From Deltaproteobacteria bacterium (GTDB lineage Bacteria > Myxococcota_A > Polyangia > Polyangiales > Ga0077539), in assembly GCA_016704445.1 (NCBI GenBank), contig JADJAE010000160.1, positions 248,001-312,000 on the forward strand: 64,000 nt of DNA, given 5' to 3'. How positions within the stretch are numbered: position 1 is the first letter of the stretch; every line of letters begins with the position of its first letter. The translations under genes were made by a program, and so were the position numbers. Below are positions 1 to 10,684 of this stretch, piece after piece. A model generated the notes under the pieces. It searched no databases and was not told the DNA's origin. It saw nothing but the letters and a program-made list of their open reading frames with translations.

Positions 1-739
1 CGGGGCACGACTCGCGCGTCGAGGGGCACCACGAAGGCGCCGGGGACGAGGCGCTGACCCGGGCGCCACGTGCGGTGTCGAAGACGGCGACCCTGCGACC
101 GTACGAGACGGCGAGGCGACGCCCGTCTATCGAGAGCGCGGTGAGGTCGGGCACGGACGGGAGCGTGACGTGGGCGCGCTCGGTCCACGGAGCGCCGGGC
201 GCGGACGCCGCTGGGGGCGCGACGAAGATCCGGGCGTCGGTCAGGTGCGCCGTCACGAGCAGCCGGCCATCGAACCCGACGTGCAGCCGATCGACGCCGA
301 GCGGCAGGGTGATGGGCGGCGGCGTCGGCCCGAGCGGGTCGACGAAGCGGAGCTGCGCGCGCACGGAACCGAAGCCCAGGTGGGCGCTGCCCGAGGGCGC
401 TCCCACGACGACCCAGCCCTGCGACGGCGCGACGTCCGGGAGCAGGATGTCGGCGCCCGCGATGGGACGATCGAAGCCCTGCGGAGACACCCGCACGAGC
501 CCGTCGGAGGTGCGCAGCCAGAGCCCGCGCGAGTTGCCCGAGAACAGCACCCCCCGGATGGTTCGGCCCACGGTCATGAGGGGGCCGAGGTCGCGCAGCG
601 AGGCGGCGTCGATGGGCTCCGCGCGGGCGGCGGTCTGCGCGCGGGCGGGCCCGGCTCCCGAGACGACGCCGAGCGCCGCGATGAGTCTCGCGGTCGTCCG
701 CGGAGACGGTCCCCTCCTGCCCTTCCCCTCGGCGCTCAT
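1..739 (-). CDS. Secreted protein of unknown function, propeller-like (partial, runs off left edge)
   Basis: The gene reads leftwards out of the window and 246 codons are visible. Residues 1 to about 37 form a signal peptide: arginine-rich start, hydrophobic run around LIAALGVVSGAGPARA, likely cleavage after ARA. The body has short alternating beta-type segments (GLWLRTSDGLVRV, GRRLAVSYGRRVAVFDT) like a beta-propeller; no family is recognised. The ATG at 737-739 is preceded by TACGCT at 8 nt. Near the left edge (about 50-63) codon bias moves to another frame, which reads GQRLVPGAFVVPLDARVVP. One base may therefore be missing at the CCCGGG run (58-63). Confidence 0.7.
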   Translation of the reverse strand, partial: MSAEGKGRRGPSPRTTARLIAALGVVSGAGPARAQTAARAEPIDAASLRDLGPLMTVGRTIRGVLFSGNSRGLWLRTSDGLVRVSPQGFDRPIAGADILLPDVAPSQGWVVVGAPSGSAHLGFGSVRAQLRFVDPLGPTPPPITLPLGVDRLHVGFDGRLLVTAHLTDARIFVAPPAASAPGAPWTERAHVTLPSVPDLTALSIDGRRLAVSYGRRVAVFDTARGARVSASSPAPSWCPSTRESCP

Positions 740-747
740 GGCCGGGC

Positions 748-753
748 AGCGTA
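748..753 (-). promoter_or_regulatory. -10-like hexamer TACGCT
   Basis: It lies 8 nt before the ATG of the leftward secreted-protein gene. It is one of a recurring set of TANNNT-like boxes just upstream of starts in this window. No clear -35 is visible. Confidence 0.4.
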
Positions 754-856
754 TCACCGCGTCTTCGACGCGGAGCAGACGTTGACGGGGCGTGCGACGC
801 CGCGATATCCGCCAACGGGGGGTGGTGGTGGAAACGATGGAATTTCTGGGGGACCC

Positions 857-2614
857 ATGAAGATCAAGAGCGTGCACGGGCTCGTCGCAGCGGGCGTCAT
901 CGCCTCGCTATCACTCACCGACTGCGCCACCACGGGCGCCCGGCGTCCGCGGGGCGCGGGGGCCAGGGCGCGCGTCGGGGGGACGCAGTTTCCGTCGAGG
1001 GCCGAGCTCGCACGGCTCTCCGCGACGCCTGCTCCCAGGGCGCCGGCCACGCCGACAGCCCCGCTGGAGCGCTGGGAGCTCGCGGGTCCCTTCCCCGAGG
1101 CCGTCGGGTCGGTGCCGTCGCAAGACCCCGCTCCTCTCGCGGCGCTGCTGCGCGCGCGCGCCGAGCGCACCGGGGGCCGCGCGGTGGTGACCGAGGCCAT
1201 GCAATGCGCGGCGCGCGAGCTCGGCCGCTACCTGTTGCGTCACGAGGGAGCGACCCCGCAGCCCATCTCCGACTTCGTGCTGGGGCGCTGCGGCGCGCTG
1301 GGCTCGCGGGTGTCCTCGGTGACGAGCGGCGGCACCGAGGCCGCGACCAGCTCCGACGCCGACGTGGTGCATCACTTCGAGACGGCGCTCGGGGGGCAGG
1401 TCGACCAGCTCCTCGACCTGGCGCCGGGACCCATCAACGTGGGCGCGGCCCTGGTGCGCGATGGCGACCGCTTCGTCACGTACACGGTCAGCGAGCAGCG
1501 GGTCGTCGCGCTGGAGCCGGGGCCCCTCACGCCCGACGCCAACGGCGACGTCACGCTCGCGGGTCGCCTGCTCACCACCACCGCGGGCCTCGGCGGATAC
1601 ATCAACCAGGGCACGTGGTCGTCCGCGACGTGCACCATGGACCCGGCGGTGCGGCTCCCCGCGTTTCGCGCGCGCTGCCCGATGCGCCCGGGGGACACCG
1701 TCGCCCGCGTCGAGCTCTCTGCCCATGCGCCCGGACGGCTGCTCGGTCACTCGGTGCTCAGCGCCATCGTCGGTTCGGGGCGGGCGGCGTCGCGCACCTT
1801 CGAGCTCCCGACCGACGACCCCGCGCAGGCGGCCCGCGATCCGCAGCAGGCGCAGGGCGTCGCGCTGGCGCTGCTCAACGACGCGCGGCGGGCGGCGGGC
1901 GCTCCCGCGGTCACGCTGGCCGCGCAGGAGTCGTCCGACGCGTGCCAGCTCGCGCCGGCGTACTTCGCCAACGCCACCGACAACGCGACGGCGGGCGACA
2001 ACGACCGCATCGCGCTCGGCCTCATCGCGGGCTGGAGCGTCGAGGGCGGCCTCATCCGCGCGGGCCACTTCTTCGGCACCGCGGGCACCGTCGACAGCTC
2101 GCTCCAGCGATGGATCTCCTGGACCCTCGAGCGCCCGATGGGCCGTCAGGTGTTGATGGCCCCCGAGGTGCGGCAGGTGTCGCTGTGCCCCGCCATGATC
2201 GACGGTCGGGTCGCCGGGATTCTCTGGTCGTCGTACTCGTTCTACGACGACGCCGAGCTCAACGCCGAGGCCGAGCGGGTGTACCGCCGTATCGACGCGC
2301 AGCGCGCCGCGACGCGCCTCCCACCGGCGCAGCGGATGGCCTCCCTGCAGCCGACGATGGCCGCGACTGCCGCGTCGGTGGTGCGGGGAGGCGACCTCGA
2401 AGAGTCGCTCCAGGCGATGCTCAACCGGGCGAGCGAGGCGACGGGTGGCGGGGCGGTGCGGGGGTGGGTGATCCCGACCATCGACATCGACACCATCGAG
2501 TTTCCGGAGGTGCTGGTCACGACGGCCTCGGCGTCGGCCGCGGTGCACGTGGTCCACCGACGCGACCAGGGGGCCGCGTGGGGTCAGTCGGTGGTGTTCG
2601 TGCTGATGCGCTAG
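857..2614 (+). CDS. Lipoprotein with CAP/SCP-like domain
   Basis: A 585-residue protein. The ATG at 857 is chosen because it begins a lipoprotein signal (residues 1-23, lipobox LTDC, Cys23) and follows a GGGGGA ribosome site; the frame is open further upstream but that part is low-complexity shadow. A Pro/Ala-rich linker follows. Around residues 335-480 the pattern resembles the CAP (cysteine-rich secretory) fold: LLNDARRAAGAPAVTLAAQE, then an alanine/asparagine-rich helix, and later GHFFGTAGTVDSSLQRW and WSSYSFY. CAP proteins are usually secreted, with varied roles and no single enzymatic activity. The downstream hydrolase lies on the same strand within 80 bp. The CAP assignment is by pattern only. 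Confidence 0.7.
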   Translation: MKIKSVHGLVAAGVIASLSLTDCATTGARRPRGAGARARVGGTQFPSRAELARLSATPAPRAPATPTAPLERWELAGPFPEAVGSVPSQDPAPLAALLRARAERTGGRAVVTEAMQCAARELGRYLLRHEGATPQPISDFVLGRCGALGSRVSSVTSGGTEAATSSDADVVHHFETALGGQVDQLLDLAPGPINVGAALVRDGDRFVTYTVSEQRVVALEPGPLTPDANGDVTLAGRLLTTTAGLGGYINQGTWSSATCTMDPAVRLPAFRARCPMRPGDTVARVELSAHAPGRLLGHSVLSAIVGSGRAASRTFELPTDDPAQAARDPQQAQGVALALLNDARRAAGAPAVTLAAQESSDACQLAPAYFANATDNATAGDNDRIALGLIAGWSVEGGLIRAGHFFGTAGTVDSSLQRWISWTLERPMGRQVLMAPEVRQVSLCPAMIDGRVAGILWSSYSFYDDAELNAEAERVYRRIDAQRAATRLPPAQRMASLQPTMAATAASVVRGGDLEESLQAMLNRASEATGGGAVRGWVIPTIDIDTIEFPEVLVTTASASAAVHVVHRRDQGAAWGQSVVFVLMR

Positions 2615-2690
2615 CGGGCCATCGGGCGCGGAGGGCGCTATCGTCGTCGGCCGTGTCCTCCTGTTCGACTCCGCCGAGTTCAACCGCTCG

Positions 2691-3413
2691 TTGTTCTTCC
2701 CGCGTCGGGACGTGAGCCGCGCCCCCGAGGGCGCGCGCGACCTGCGCGTCGAGGTGGCGCCCGGGGTCTCGCTCCACCTGCGCGTGCACCCCGCCCCGGG
2801 TGCGCACGCGATGGTGCTGCTCTTCCACGGCAACGGTGAGGTCGTGGCCGACTACGACGCGGTGGGCTCGAACTACGCGGAGCTCGACGTCGCCCTCGCG
2901 GTGGTCGACTACCGCGGCTACGGCGCGAGCGACGGCGTCCCGACGCTGCGCACCTGCCTCACCGACGCCCACGCGGTGCTCGCCGCCGCGCGCGCCGCGG
3001 CAGGGGAGATGCCCGTCGTGGTGATGGGCCGCTCGCTCGGGAGCGCGTGCGCCGCCGAGCTCTGCCAGGACGCTCCGGCGTCGTCGCCGGGGTTCATCTT
3101 CGAGAGCGGGATCGCCGACGTCCACGGCATCATCCGTCGGCGCGGCATCCACCTCGATGGTCCGTTGCCCGAGCAGGACCTCGCGGTCTTCGACCCGCTG
3201 CGGAAGTTCGCTCGCTGCGAGGCGCGGGCCCTGGTGCTGCACGGCGAGCGGGACACGCTCATCCCGCCGAGCGAGGCGGAGCTCACCTACGCGACCTTGA
3301 AGAGCGCCGACAAGACGCTCGCGTTGGTCCAGGGCCGGGGCCACAACGACCTCTCGCAGGGCTTCGTCTACTGGGAGGAGCTCGACACCTTCCTCGCGCC
3401 GCGGCAGCCATGA
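2691..3413 (+). CDS. Alpha/beta hydrolase
   Basis: Numbering from the TTG at 2691 (240 aa), the catalytic parts are visible: oxyanion motif HGNGE (46-50), nucleophile elbow GRSLGS (Ser115), acid in HGERD (Asp188), base in GRGHND (His218). This fits small serine hydrolases of the alpha/beta fold; the substrate is unknown and there is no signal peptide. The true N-terminus probably starts earlier. In-frame codons upstream read VLLFDSAEFNRSLFFPR, which looks like protein, but no standard start lies in frame. A GTG at 2653, 8 nt after TATCGT, would give a good start if one base were missing in its second codon. Confidence 0.85.
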   Translation: MFFPRRDVSRAPEGARDLRVEVAPGVSLHLRVHPAPGAHAMVLLFHGNGEVVADYDAVGSNYAELDVALAVVDYRGYGASDGVPTLRTCLTDAHAVLAAARAAAGEMPVVVMGRSLGSACAAELCQDAPASSPGFIFESGIADVHGIIRRRGIHLDGPLPEQDLAVFDPLRKFARCEARALVLHGERDTLIPPSEAELTYATLKSADKTLALVQGRGHNDLSQGFVYWEELDTFLAPRQP

Positions 3414-3430
3414 GCGGCGAGGACGCGCTG

Positions 3431-3449
3431 CGCCCCGCGGCCGGGGGCG
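3431..3449. terminator. Hairpin between convergent genes
   Basis: CGCCCC (3431-3436) pairs with GGGGCG (3444-3449) over a 7-nt loop. It lies between the stops of the rightward hydrolase and the leftward HhH gene, so it could end both transcripts. There is no T-run. Confidence 0.4.
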
Positions 3450-3450
3450 A

Positions 3451-3750
3451 TTACAGCGTCGGGTAACGCCGCTTGCGGTCCTCGGTGAAGGCCCACCAGG
3501 GCTTCGGGGCGCCGCCGTTCATGAAGTCGACCACGGCCAGGTAGGTGTCGAGCACGCAGGGGTCCTGGCGGGCCGCGGTGAGCGCGCAGAGGCGTCGGTA
3601 GAGGGCGAGGGCGTCCTGACCGGCGAGCTGCTGCGGCGAGGTGAAGCCCAGCGTCTCGAAGTCGCGCGCCATCGCCTTGCCGACGTTGGGAATGTCCGTG
3701 AACGCGCGGACCGCGTCCGCGTGGGGGGCCTTGGGCATGGTGGCGGCCAT
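3451..3750 (-). CDS. Helix-hairpin-helix protein, Cdd1 / pathogenicity-locus family
   Basis: A 99-residue protein from the ATG at 3750 (95 from a second ATG at 3738). The N-terminal half holds a helix-hairpin-helix type motif, IPNVGKAMARDFETLGF, followed by SPQQLAGQDALALYRRLC. The C-terminal signature QDPCVLDTYLAVVDFMNGG and the tryptophan-rich KPWWAF are typical of the Cdd1 (Pathogenicity locus) family, small proteins that presumably bind DNA through HhH; their cellular role is poorly known. Length matches the family. The gene is convergent with the hydrolase and its start lies about 40 bp from the divergent methyltransferase. Confidence 0.8.
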   Translation of the reverse strand: MAATMPKAPHADAVRAFTDIPNVGKAMARDFETLGFTSPQQLAGQDALALYRRLCALTAARQDPCVLDTYLAVVDFMNGGAPKPWWAFTEDRKRRYPTL

Positions 3751-3773
3751 CGTAGCGCGGGCCCCGGCGGTGG

Positions 3774-3779
3774 TATCCC
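3774..3779 (+). promoter_or_regulatory. -10-like hexamer TATCCC(T)
   Basis: It lies 7 nt before the methyltransferase ATG at 3787, where there is no Shine-Dalgarno sequence. It fits a leaderless transcript. Confidence 0.4.
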
Positions 3780-3786
3780 TGCGCCA

Positions 3787-4566
3787 ATGATCGACTGGGG
3801 CGACGGGACCTACGAACGCACGGCCGAGCAGCTCATCGACGCCACCGAGGCCGCGCTGGAGCGCGCGGCGCTGAGGCCCGGGGAGCGCGTGCTCGACCTC
3901 GGCTGCGGCTCGGGCAACGCCGCCCTCGCGGCCGCCCGCCGCGGCGGGGTGGTGACGGCGCTCGACCCCTCCGCCCGGCTGGTGGCGGTGGCTGAGGCGC
4001 GGGCGCGGGCCGAGGGGTTCACCCTCCGCACGGCGGTCGGCGCGGCCGAGGCGCTGCCCTTCGACGGCGGCGCCTTCGAGCTGGTGCTCTCGGTCTTCGC
4101 GGTGATCTTCTCCGACGCGCCCGAGCGCGCGGCCGCGGAGATCGTCCGAGTGCTGGCGCCGGGTGGTCGCGCCGTGATCACGGCCTGGCACCCGACGGGC
4201 GCCATCTCCGAAGCGGGGATGCTGCTCCGCCAGGCGCTGATGGAACTCTCTGGGGGACCGCCGCGCCCGCCGCCGCCCTGGGGCGACCCCGCGCAGGTGG
4301 TGGCCCTCTTCGCTCCGCACGGCGCGCGCGTCACCTCGACCGACTCGTCGCTGCGCTTCGAGGCCCCGTCGGCCGAGGCGTGGTTCGCCGAGCAGCAGGA
4401 CCACCACCCGGTGTGGCGCTTCGCGGAGCGGGCGCTCTCGTCGCGCCCGGGCGCGTGGGCGTCGCTGCGCGAGCGGTCGATCGCGGCGCTCGAGGCCGGC
4501 AACGAGGCGCCGGGCGCGTTCAGGGTGACCAGCGGGTACTCGATCTACGAGGTGCGGGCGCGCTAG
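3787..4566 (+). CDS. Class I SAM-dependent methyltransferase
   Basis: A 259-residue soluble protein. Motif I is clear (VLDLGCGSGNAALAA, glycine loop at 37-43), followed by the acidic strand end ALDPS, motif IV-like FELVLSVFAVIFS and the motif-VI-like VLAPGGRAVITAW, so it binds S-adenosylmethionine in a Rossmann-like fold (Methyltransf_11/25 type). The acceptor substrate cannot be told. Its stop overlaps the stop of the leftward zinc-ribbon gene through a shared CTAG. The start is supported by the TATCCC box 7 nt upstream. Confidence 0.9.
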   Translation: MIDWGDGTYERTAEQLIDATEAALERAALRPGERVLDLGCGSGNAALAAARRGGVVTALDPSARLVAVAEARARAEGFTLRTAVGAAEALPFDGGAFELVLSVFAVIFSDAPERAAAEIVRVLAPGGRAVITAWHPTGAISEAGMLLRQALMELSGGPPRPPPPWGDPAQVVALFAPHGARVTSTDSSLRFEAPSAEAWFAEQQDHHPVWRFAERALSSRPGAWASLRERSIAALEAGNEAPGAFRVTSGYSIYEVRAR

Positions 4567-5369
4567 GCCTGGGCGAGAGCGAGCGCGAGCGCGTAGCCCA
4601 GCACGCCGCCGACCACGGCGCCGGCCGCCGCGCCCACGAGGGACCAGTGCCCGAAGCTCGCGCTGAACTCGTTGGCGCGCGCGATCACCCCCGCCGCGCG
4701 CGCCTGGTGCTGCGCCGTCTCGCTCAGCAGGAGGGCCTCGCGCTGGTCGATGACGGCGCGGTCGAGGAGGTTGTGGGTGCGGCAGAACCCGCACTCCACC
4801 ATGGCGCCCCACTGCTCCGGGAGCCCGGCGCCGCAGCAGCGGCAGCGCGCGGGCGCGCCCGGCGCGAGGGGGGCTCGGGCCCACCGGCCGGGGGTGACGA
4901 GCGCGCGGTAGCGGCGCATCGCGAGGGTCCATCCGCCGAACATCCCAGCCGCGAGCCCGACGCCCAGCAGCGGGGTCACGCACACGCCCAGCAACGCTTG
5001 TAGCCTCGCCGCTGCGTCCATCGCGGGGCCTGCGCGCTCGATGGCCTCCCTCGCCATTCCCACCCCGTTGAGGGCGTTGAGGGTGAGCACCCCGCCCACC
5101 ACCACGCCGCCCAGCCACGGGCGCATCCCGATGATCTGCTCGGCGTGCCGCGCGGGCGCCTCGGCGGCGTCCTGGGCCATGCGCAGCAGGGCGACGCGCT
5201 CGCGGGAGACGCGCACCCGATCGTCGCGGGTGAGCGTCTCGGCGTAGCCGCAGTAGCGGCACACCAGCGGGATCACGTCGGCGTAGCGGGCTGTTCCCCA
5301 GTCGGGGGCGGGCGCCATCCCCGCGCCGCAGCGCTGGCAGGGAACGGGGCACTGCTCCGGCGCCTGCAT
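4563..5369 (-). CDS. Membrane protein with two zinc ribbons
   Basis: A 268-residue protein. The first zinc ribbon uses C11xxC14 and C37xxC40; the second uses cysteines in CRCCGAG (176-179) and ECGFC (193-196). Between and after them are hydrophobic segments at about 86-104, 124-146 and 243-265. The arrangement suggests paired cytoplasmic zinc knuckles on a membrane protein; function is unknown. It lies 5 bp downstream of the membrane-anchored gene at 5375-6139, so the two are probably one operon. Confidence 0.75.
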   Translation of the reverse strand: MQAPEQCPVPCQRCGAGMAPAPDWGTARYADVIPLVCRYCGYAETLTRDDRVRVSRERVALLRMAQDAAEAPARHAEQIIGMRPWLGGVVVGGVLTLNALNGVGMAREAIERAGPAMDAAARLQALLGVCVTPLLGVGLAAGMFGGWTLAMRRYRALVTPGRWARAPLAPGAPARCRCCGAGLPEQWGAMVECGFCRTHNLLDRAVIDQREALLLSETAQHQARAAGVIARANEFSASFGHWSLVGAAAGAVVGGVLGYALALALAQA

Positions 5370-5374
5370 CGCGC

Positions 5375-6139
5375 TCAGCCGCCCATCGGGGGCGGCGGGG
5401 GCGGCGGGGCGACCGCGGGCTGCCCCTCGAGCACGTCCGCGATGGCGAGAAGGGTCTGGAGCACGGTCTCGGCGTAGTAGGCGCCGTAGGGGGTGCCGAG
5501 TGGGGTCATCTCGAAGCGCACCGCGCCGTCGCCGCCGACGACATGCACATAGGTCATGGCCGTGAGCGCGCCCACGAAGGGGGCGATCATCGGTCCCACC
5601 CGGGGGTCGGGGCCGGTGAGGATGAGCGCCTGGTCGAGCGCGAACTGGCCGAAGCGCTGCTCCGGGGCGGCGAGCCGACGCTCGGTGGTGAGGTACTGGT
5701 TCTCGCTGCGCAGCGTGAGCTCGAAGGGCGGAAACGCGGTGCGCACGCCCACCGCGAGGATGCAGCGGTAGTTGCGGGTGTACGTGGTCTCGATGATCCC
5801 GCGCTCGATGTGCGTCTGGTCGTAGAACTCGAAGCTCGCCTGGTGGCCGCGCGCCTGCCCGACCATGCGCGCGCTGTGCGGCGGCGTGTCGCCAGACATC
5901 CCCGCGATGGGCGGCTTGTGCTGCGCGACCTCCGCGTCGCGGCTGTTGATGAAGAGGTTGTACGTCGGGTCGCCGTCGACCATCTGGAGCTGCCACCGCT
6001 GGGCGAGCGCGCCGAGCCCGTACTGGGGGTTGTCCTGGAGGGTCTTCGCCCGGAGCTTCACGCCGCGGAAGTACATGAAGCCCACGACCACGAGCATGAT
6101 GAGCGGGAAGACGTAGGTCTGGATCGGGACGCCGTTCAT
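5375..6139 (-). CDS. Membrane-anchored protein of unknown function
   Basis: A 254-residue protein. One N-terminal transmembrane helix (about 8-25, FPLIMLVVVGFMYFRG) is followed by a soluble domain of about 200 residues and a poly-proline tail before the stop. No family is recognised. The body has the composition of a folded mixed alpha/beta domain (FYDQTHIERGIIETTYTRNY, FELTLRSENQYL). It is first in a likely two-gene unit with the zinc-ribbon membrane protein, so the two products may form a membrane complex (inference). Confidence 0.7.
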   Translation of the reverse strand: MNGVPIQTYVFPLIMLVVVGFMYFRGVKLRAKTLQDNPQYGLGALAQRWQLQMVDGDPTYNLFINSRDAEVAQHKPPIAGMSGDTPPHSARMVGQARGHQASFEFYDQTHIERGIIETTYTRNYRCILAVGVRTAFPPFELTLRSENQYLTTERRLAAPEQRFGQFALDQALILTGPDPRVGPMIAPFVGALTAMTYVHVVGGDGAVRFEMTPLGTPYGAYYAETVLQTLLAIADVLEGQPAVAPPPPPPPMGG

Positions 6140-6231
6140 CCGGCGAGACTCACGGCATCCGAGTCAGCCTGGCAAGGGCCCGACCGCGGGCCTGTCGGGC
6201 GGCACCGTCTGATAGCGTGCCGCACCCAACA

Positions 6232-8193
6232 ATGCGCACCCGACCCCTCGCGATCGTCCTCGCCCTCGCCGCGGCCTGCTGCCCGCCTCTCCGCCCCCCG
6301 GTGAACGCCCCGGCGCGCCCCCTCGCCCTCTCCCGGCTGCGGCTGAACCAGCTCGCGCTGCGCCTCGACCTGCCGCTCTTCTGGGCGCACGACGGCAACG
6401 GCAACGGCGCGCCCGACCCCGACGAGGTGCGCTCGCTGCGCTTCTACCCGGCCGAGGGACGGTGGGTGAGCGACGGTCGCTTCACCGCGGACTTCGCGCG
6501 GGCGATCGAGCGCATCCGCGCCGAGGCCGACGCGCCGGAGCCCGCGGACCCTCGGCGGCGACTCGTGCGCGCCGAGCTCGACCACGCGGCGCCGACGCTG
6601 GTGCACACCGACCTGGGCGAGCTCCCGGAGGTACATCGGGCGTTCGCCCGGCGGATGCTCGCCGTCGCCGACCGCATCGACGCCCTCTACGCGCAGCAGT
6701 CGGGGATGACCGCCCTGGCCGCGCGCCTCGGGGATGCCGACCCCGCGAGCCGTGCGCTCTTCCGACGCAACTGGGGCCCGCGCTGCCTCGGGTCGCTCAC
6801 CGAGCGGGAGGCGGCGTGCTCGGCCCTCGAGGGCGCGGCGCGGCAGCCGGTGGACGTGTACCCCGCCGCGATGCAGTCCGACGACGCCTTCTGCCGGGCG
6901 CTGGAGCGTCGCCCCGACGCGACCTCGCTCATGAGCCCCTTCACGGTGGTGCGGGGGGAGGGGAGCGCCCTCTCCGCCGTCCCTTACACGCAGGCCTATC
7001 GCGAACCCATGGAGGCCGTCTCGGCCGCGCTCGCCGAGGCCGCCGACGCGATGACCGACCCCGAGGAGGGCGCCCTGGTGGCGTACCTGCGCGCGGCGGC
7101 GAGCTCGTTTCGGAGCAACGACTGGGGCCCCGCGGACGAGGCGTGGTCGCGCATGAACGCGCGAAACTCCCGGTGGTACGTGCGCGTCGCGCCCGACGAG
7201 ACCTACTGGGAGCCGTGCAGCCAGAAGGCGGGCTTCCACCTGACCTTCGCGCGTATCAACCGCGCCTCGCTCGCCTGGCAGGACCGCCTCACCCCGCTGC
7301 AGTCCGACATGGAGCGGGCCCTCGCGGCGCTCTCCTCGGGCGAGTACTCGGCGCGCGAGGTGTCGTTCCACATGCCCGACTTCATCGACGTGGTGGTCAA
7401 CGCGGGCGACGACCGCGACGCCTTCGGGGCCACCGTGGGGCAGAGCCTCCCCAACTGGGGCCCCGTGGCCTCCGAGGGGCGCGGGCGCACCGTCGCCATG
7501 AGCAACCTCTACACCGACCCCGACAGCGACGCCCGGCGGCGCGCCCAGGCGGCGTCCCTGCTCACCGCCTCCGCGATGGAGAGCTACACCGACGACCCGA
7601 CGCCGGGGCTGCTCTCGACGATCCTCCACGAGGCGACGCACAACCTCGGCCCCGCGCACGAGTACCGCTTCGAGGGGCGCACCGCCGAGGAGGCCTTCGG
7701 CGGCTCGATGGCCTCGATGCTGGAGGAGCTCAAGGCCCAGAGCGGCGCCCTCTACTTCACCGAGTGGCTGCGGGCGCGCGGGGTCATCGACGAGCCCGCC
7801 GCGAGGCGCATCTACGCCGACGCGATCGTCTGGGCCCTCGGCCAGGTCTCCGCGGGGATGTACACCCCCGGCGGACAGCGCAAGGCCTACAGCCAGCTCG
7901 CGGCCGTGCAGATCGGCGCGCTCCTCGACGACGGCGCCCTCACCTGGAGCGCCGACGCGCCCGCCGCCGACGGGACGCACCGCGGCGCGTTCTCCATCGA
8001 CTTCGCCCGCCTCCCCGGCGCCTGCGAGCGGCTCATGGCCCGCGTGCTCCACCTGAAGGCCCGCAACGACCGCGCGGCCGCCGAGGAGATCGCCCGGCGC
8101 TACGTCGACGGCGACCGGGTCCCGCAGGCGGTGATCACCGAGCGCTTCCACGCCTTCCCCCAGGTGTCCTTCGTCTACTCCGTCGCCCCGTAG
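6232..8193 (+). CDS. Zinc metallopeptidase-like lipoprotein, DPP III (M49)-like
   Basis: A 653-residue protein from the ATG at 6232; a GTG 15 bp upstream is in frame, but the ATG gives a compact signal peptide (LAIVLALAAAC) with a lipobox-like cysteine. HEATHNLGPAHEY at about 466 followed roughly 30 residues later by EELKAQSGALYF (EE about 498) recalls the two zinc motifs of M49 dipeptidyl peptidase III (HExxGH and EExRAD), with an HExxH spacing instead of the classical six-residue form. A peptidase outside the inner membrane is a reasonable inference; substrate specificity is unknown. It converges on the UvrA-like gene with a 6-bp gap. Confidence 0.7.
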   Translation: MRTRPLAIVLALAAACCPPLRPPVNAPARPLALSRLRLNQLALRLDLPLFWAHDGNGNGAPDPDEVRSLRFYPAEGRWVSDGRFTADFARAIERIRAEADAPEPADPRRRLVRAELDHAAPTLVHTDLGELPEVHRAFARRMLAVADRIDALYAQQSGMTALAARLGDADPASRALFRRNWGPRCLGSLTEREAACSALEGAARQPVDVYPAAMQSDDAFCRALERRPDATSLMSPFTVVRGEGSALSAVPYTQAYREPMEAVSAALAEAADAMTDPEEGALVAYLRAAASSFRSNDWGPADEAWSRMNARNSRWYVRVAPDETYWEPCSQKAGFHLTFARINRASLAWQDRLTPLQSDMERALAALSSGEYSAREVSFHMPDFIDVVVNAGDDRDAFGATVGQSLPNWGPVASEGRGRTVAMSNLYTDPDSDARRRAQAASLLTASAMESYTDDPTPGLLSTILHEATHNLGPAHEYRFEGRTAEEAFGGSMASMLEELKAQSGALYFTEWLRARGVIDEPAARRIYADAIVWALGQVSAGMYTPGGQRKAYSQLAAVQIGALLDDGALTWSADAPAADGTHRGAFSIDFARLPGACERLMARVLHLKARNDRAAAEEIARRYVDGDRVPQAVITERFHAFPQVSFVYSVAP

Positions 8194-8199
8194 GATTCT

Positions 8200-10551
<2,352 letters not shown>

Positions 10552-10684
10552 GCCGCGTGGGTAGCAGGGGGGGAGAGGGGGGCGAAGAATTCAGCGCCAG
10601 CCGCACGCGCTTCGAGCAGCCTCCTCGGCCGTCCTCCACGGCGCTTGCTCCCGTCGATGGGCGGAGGAGACACTCCGCGACGCC

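Noticed and set aside
911..2833. 640-codon leftward open frame opposite the CAP-like lipoprotein gene
   Set aside because: No recognisable domain; basic low-complexity translation; the forward frame has a signal peptide and domain pattern.
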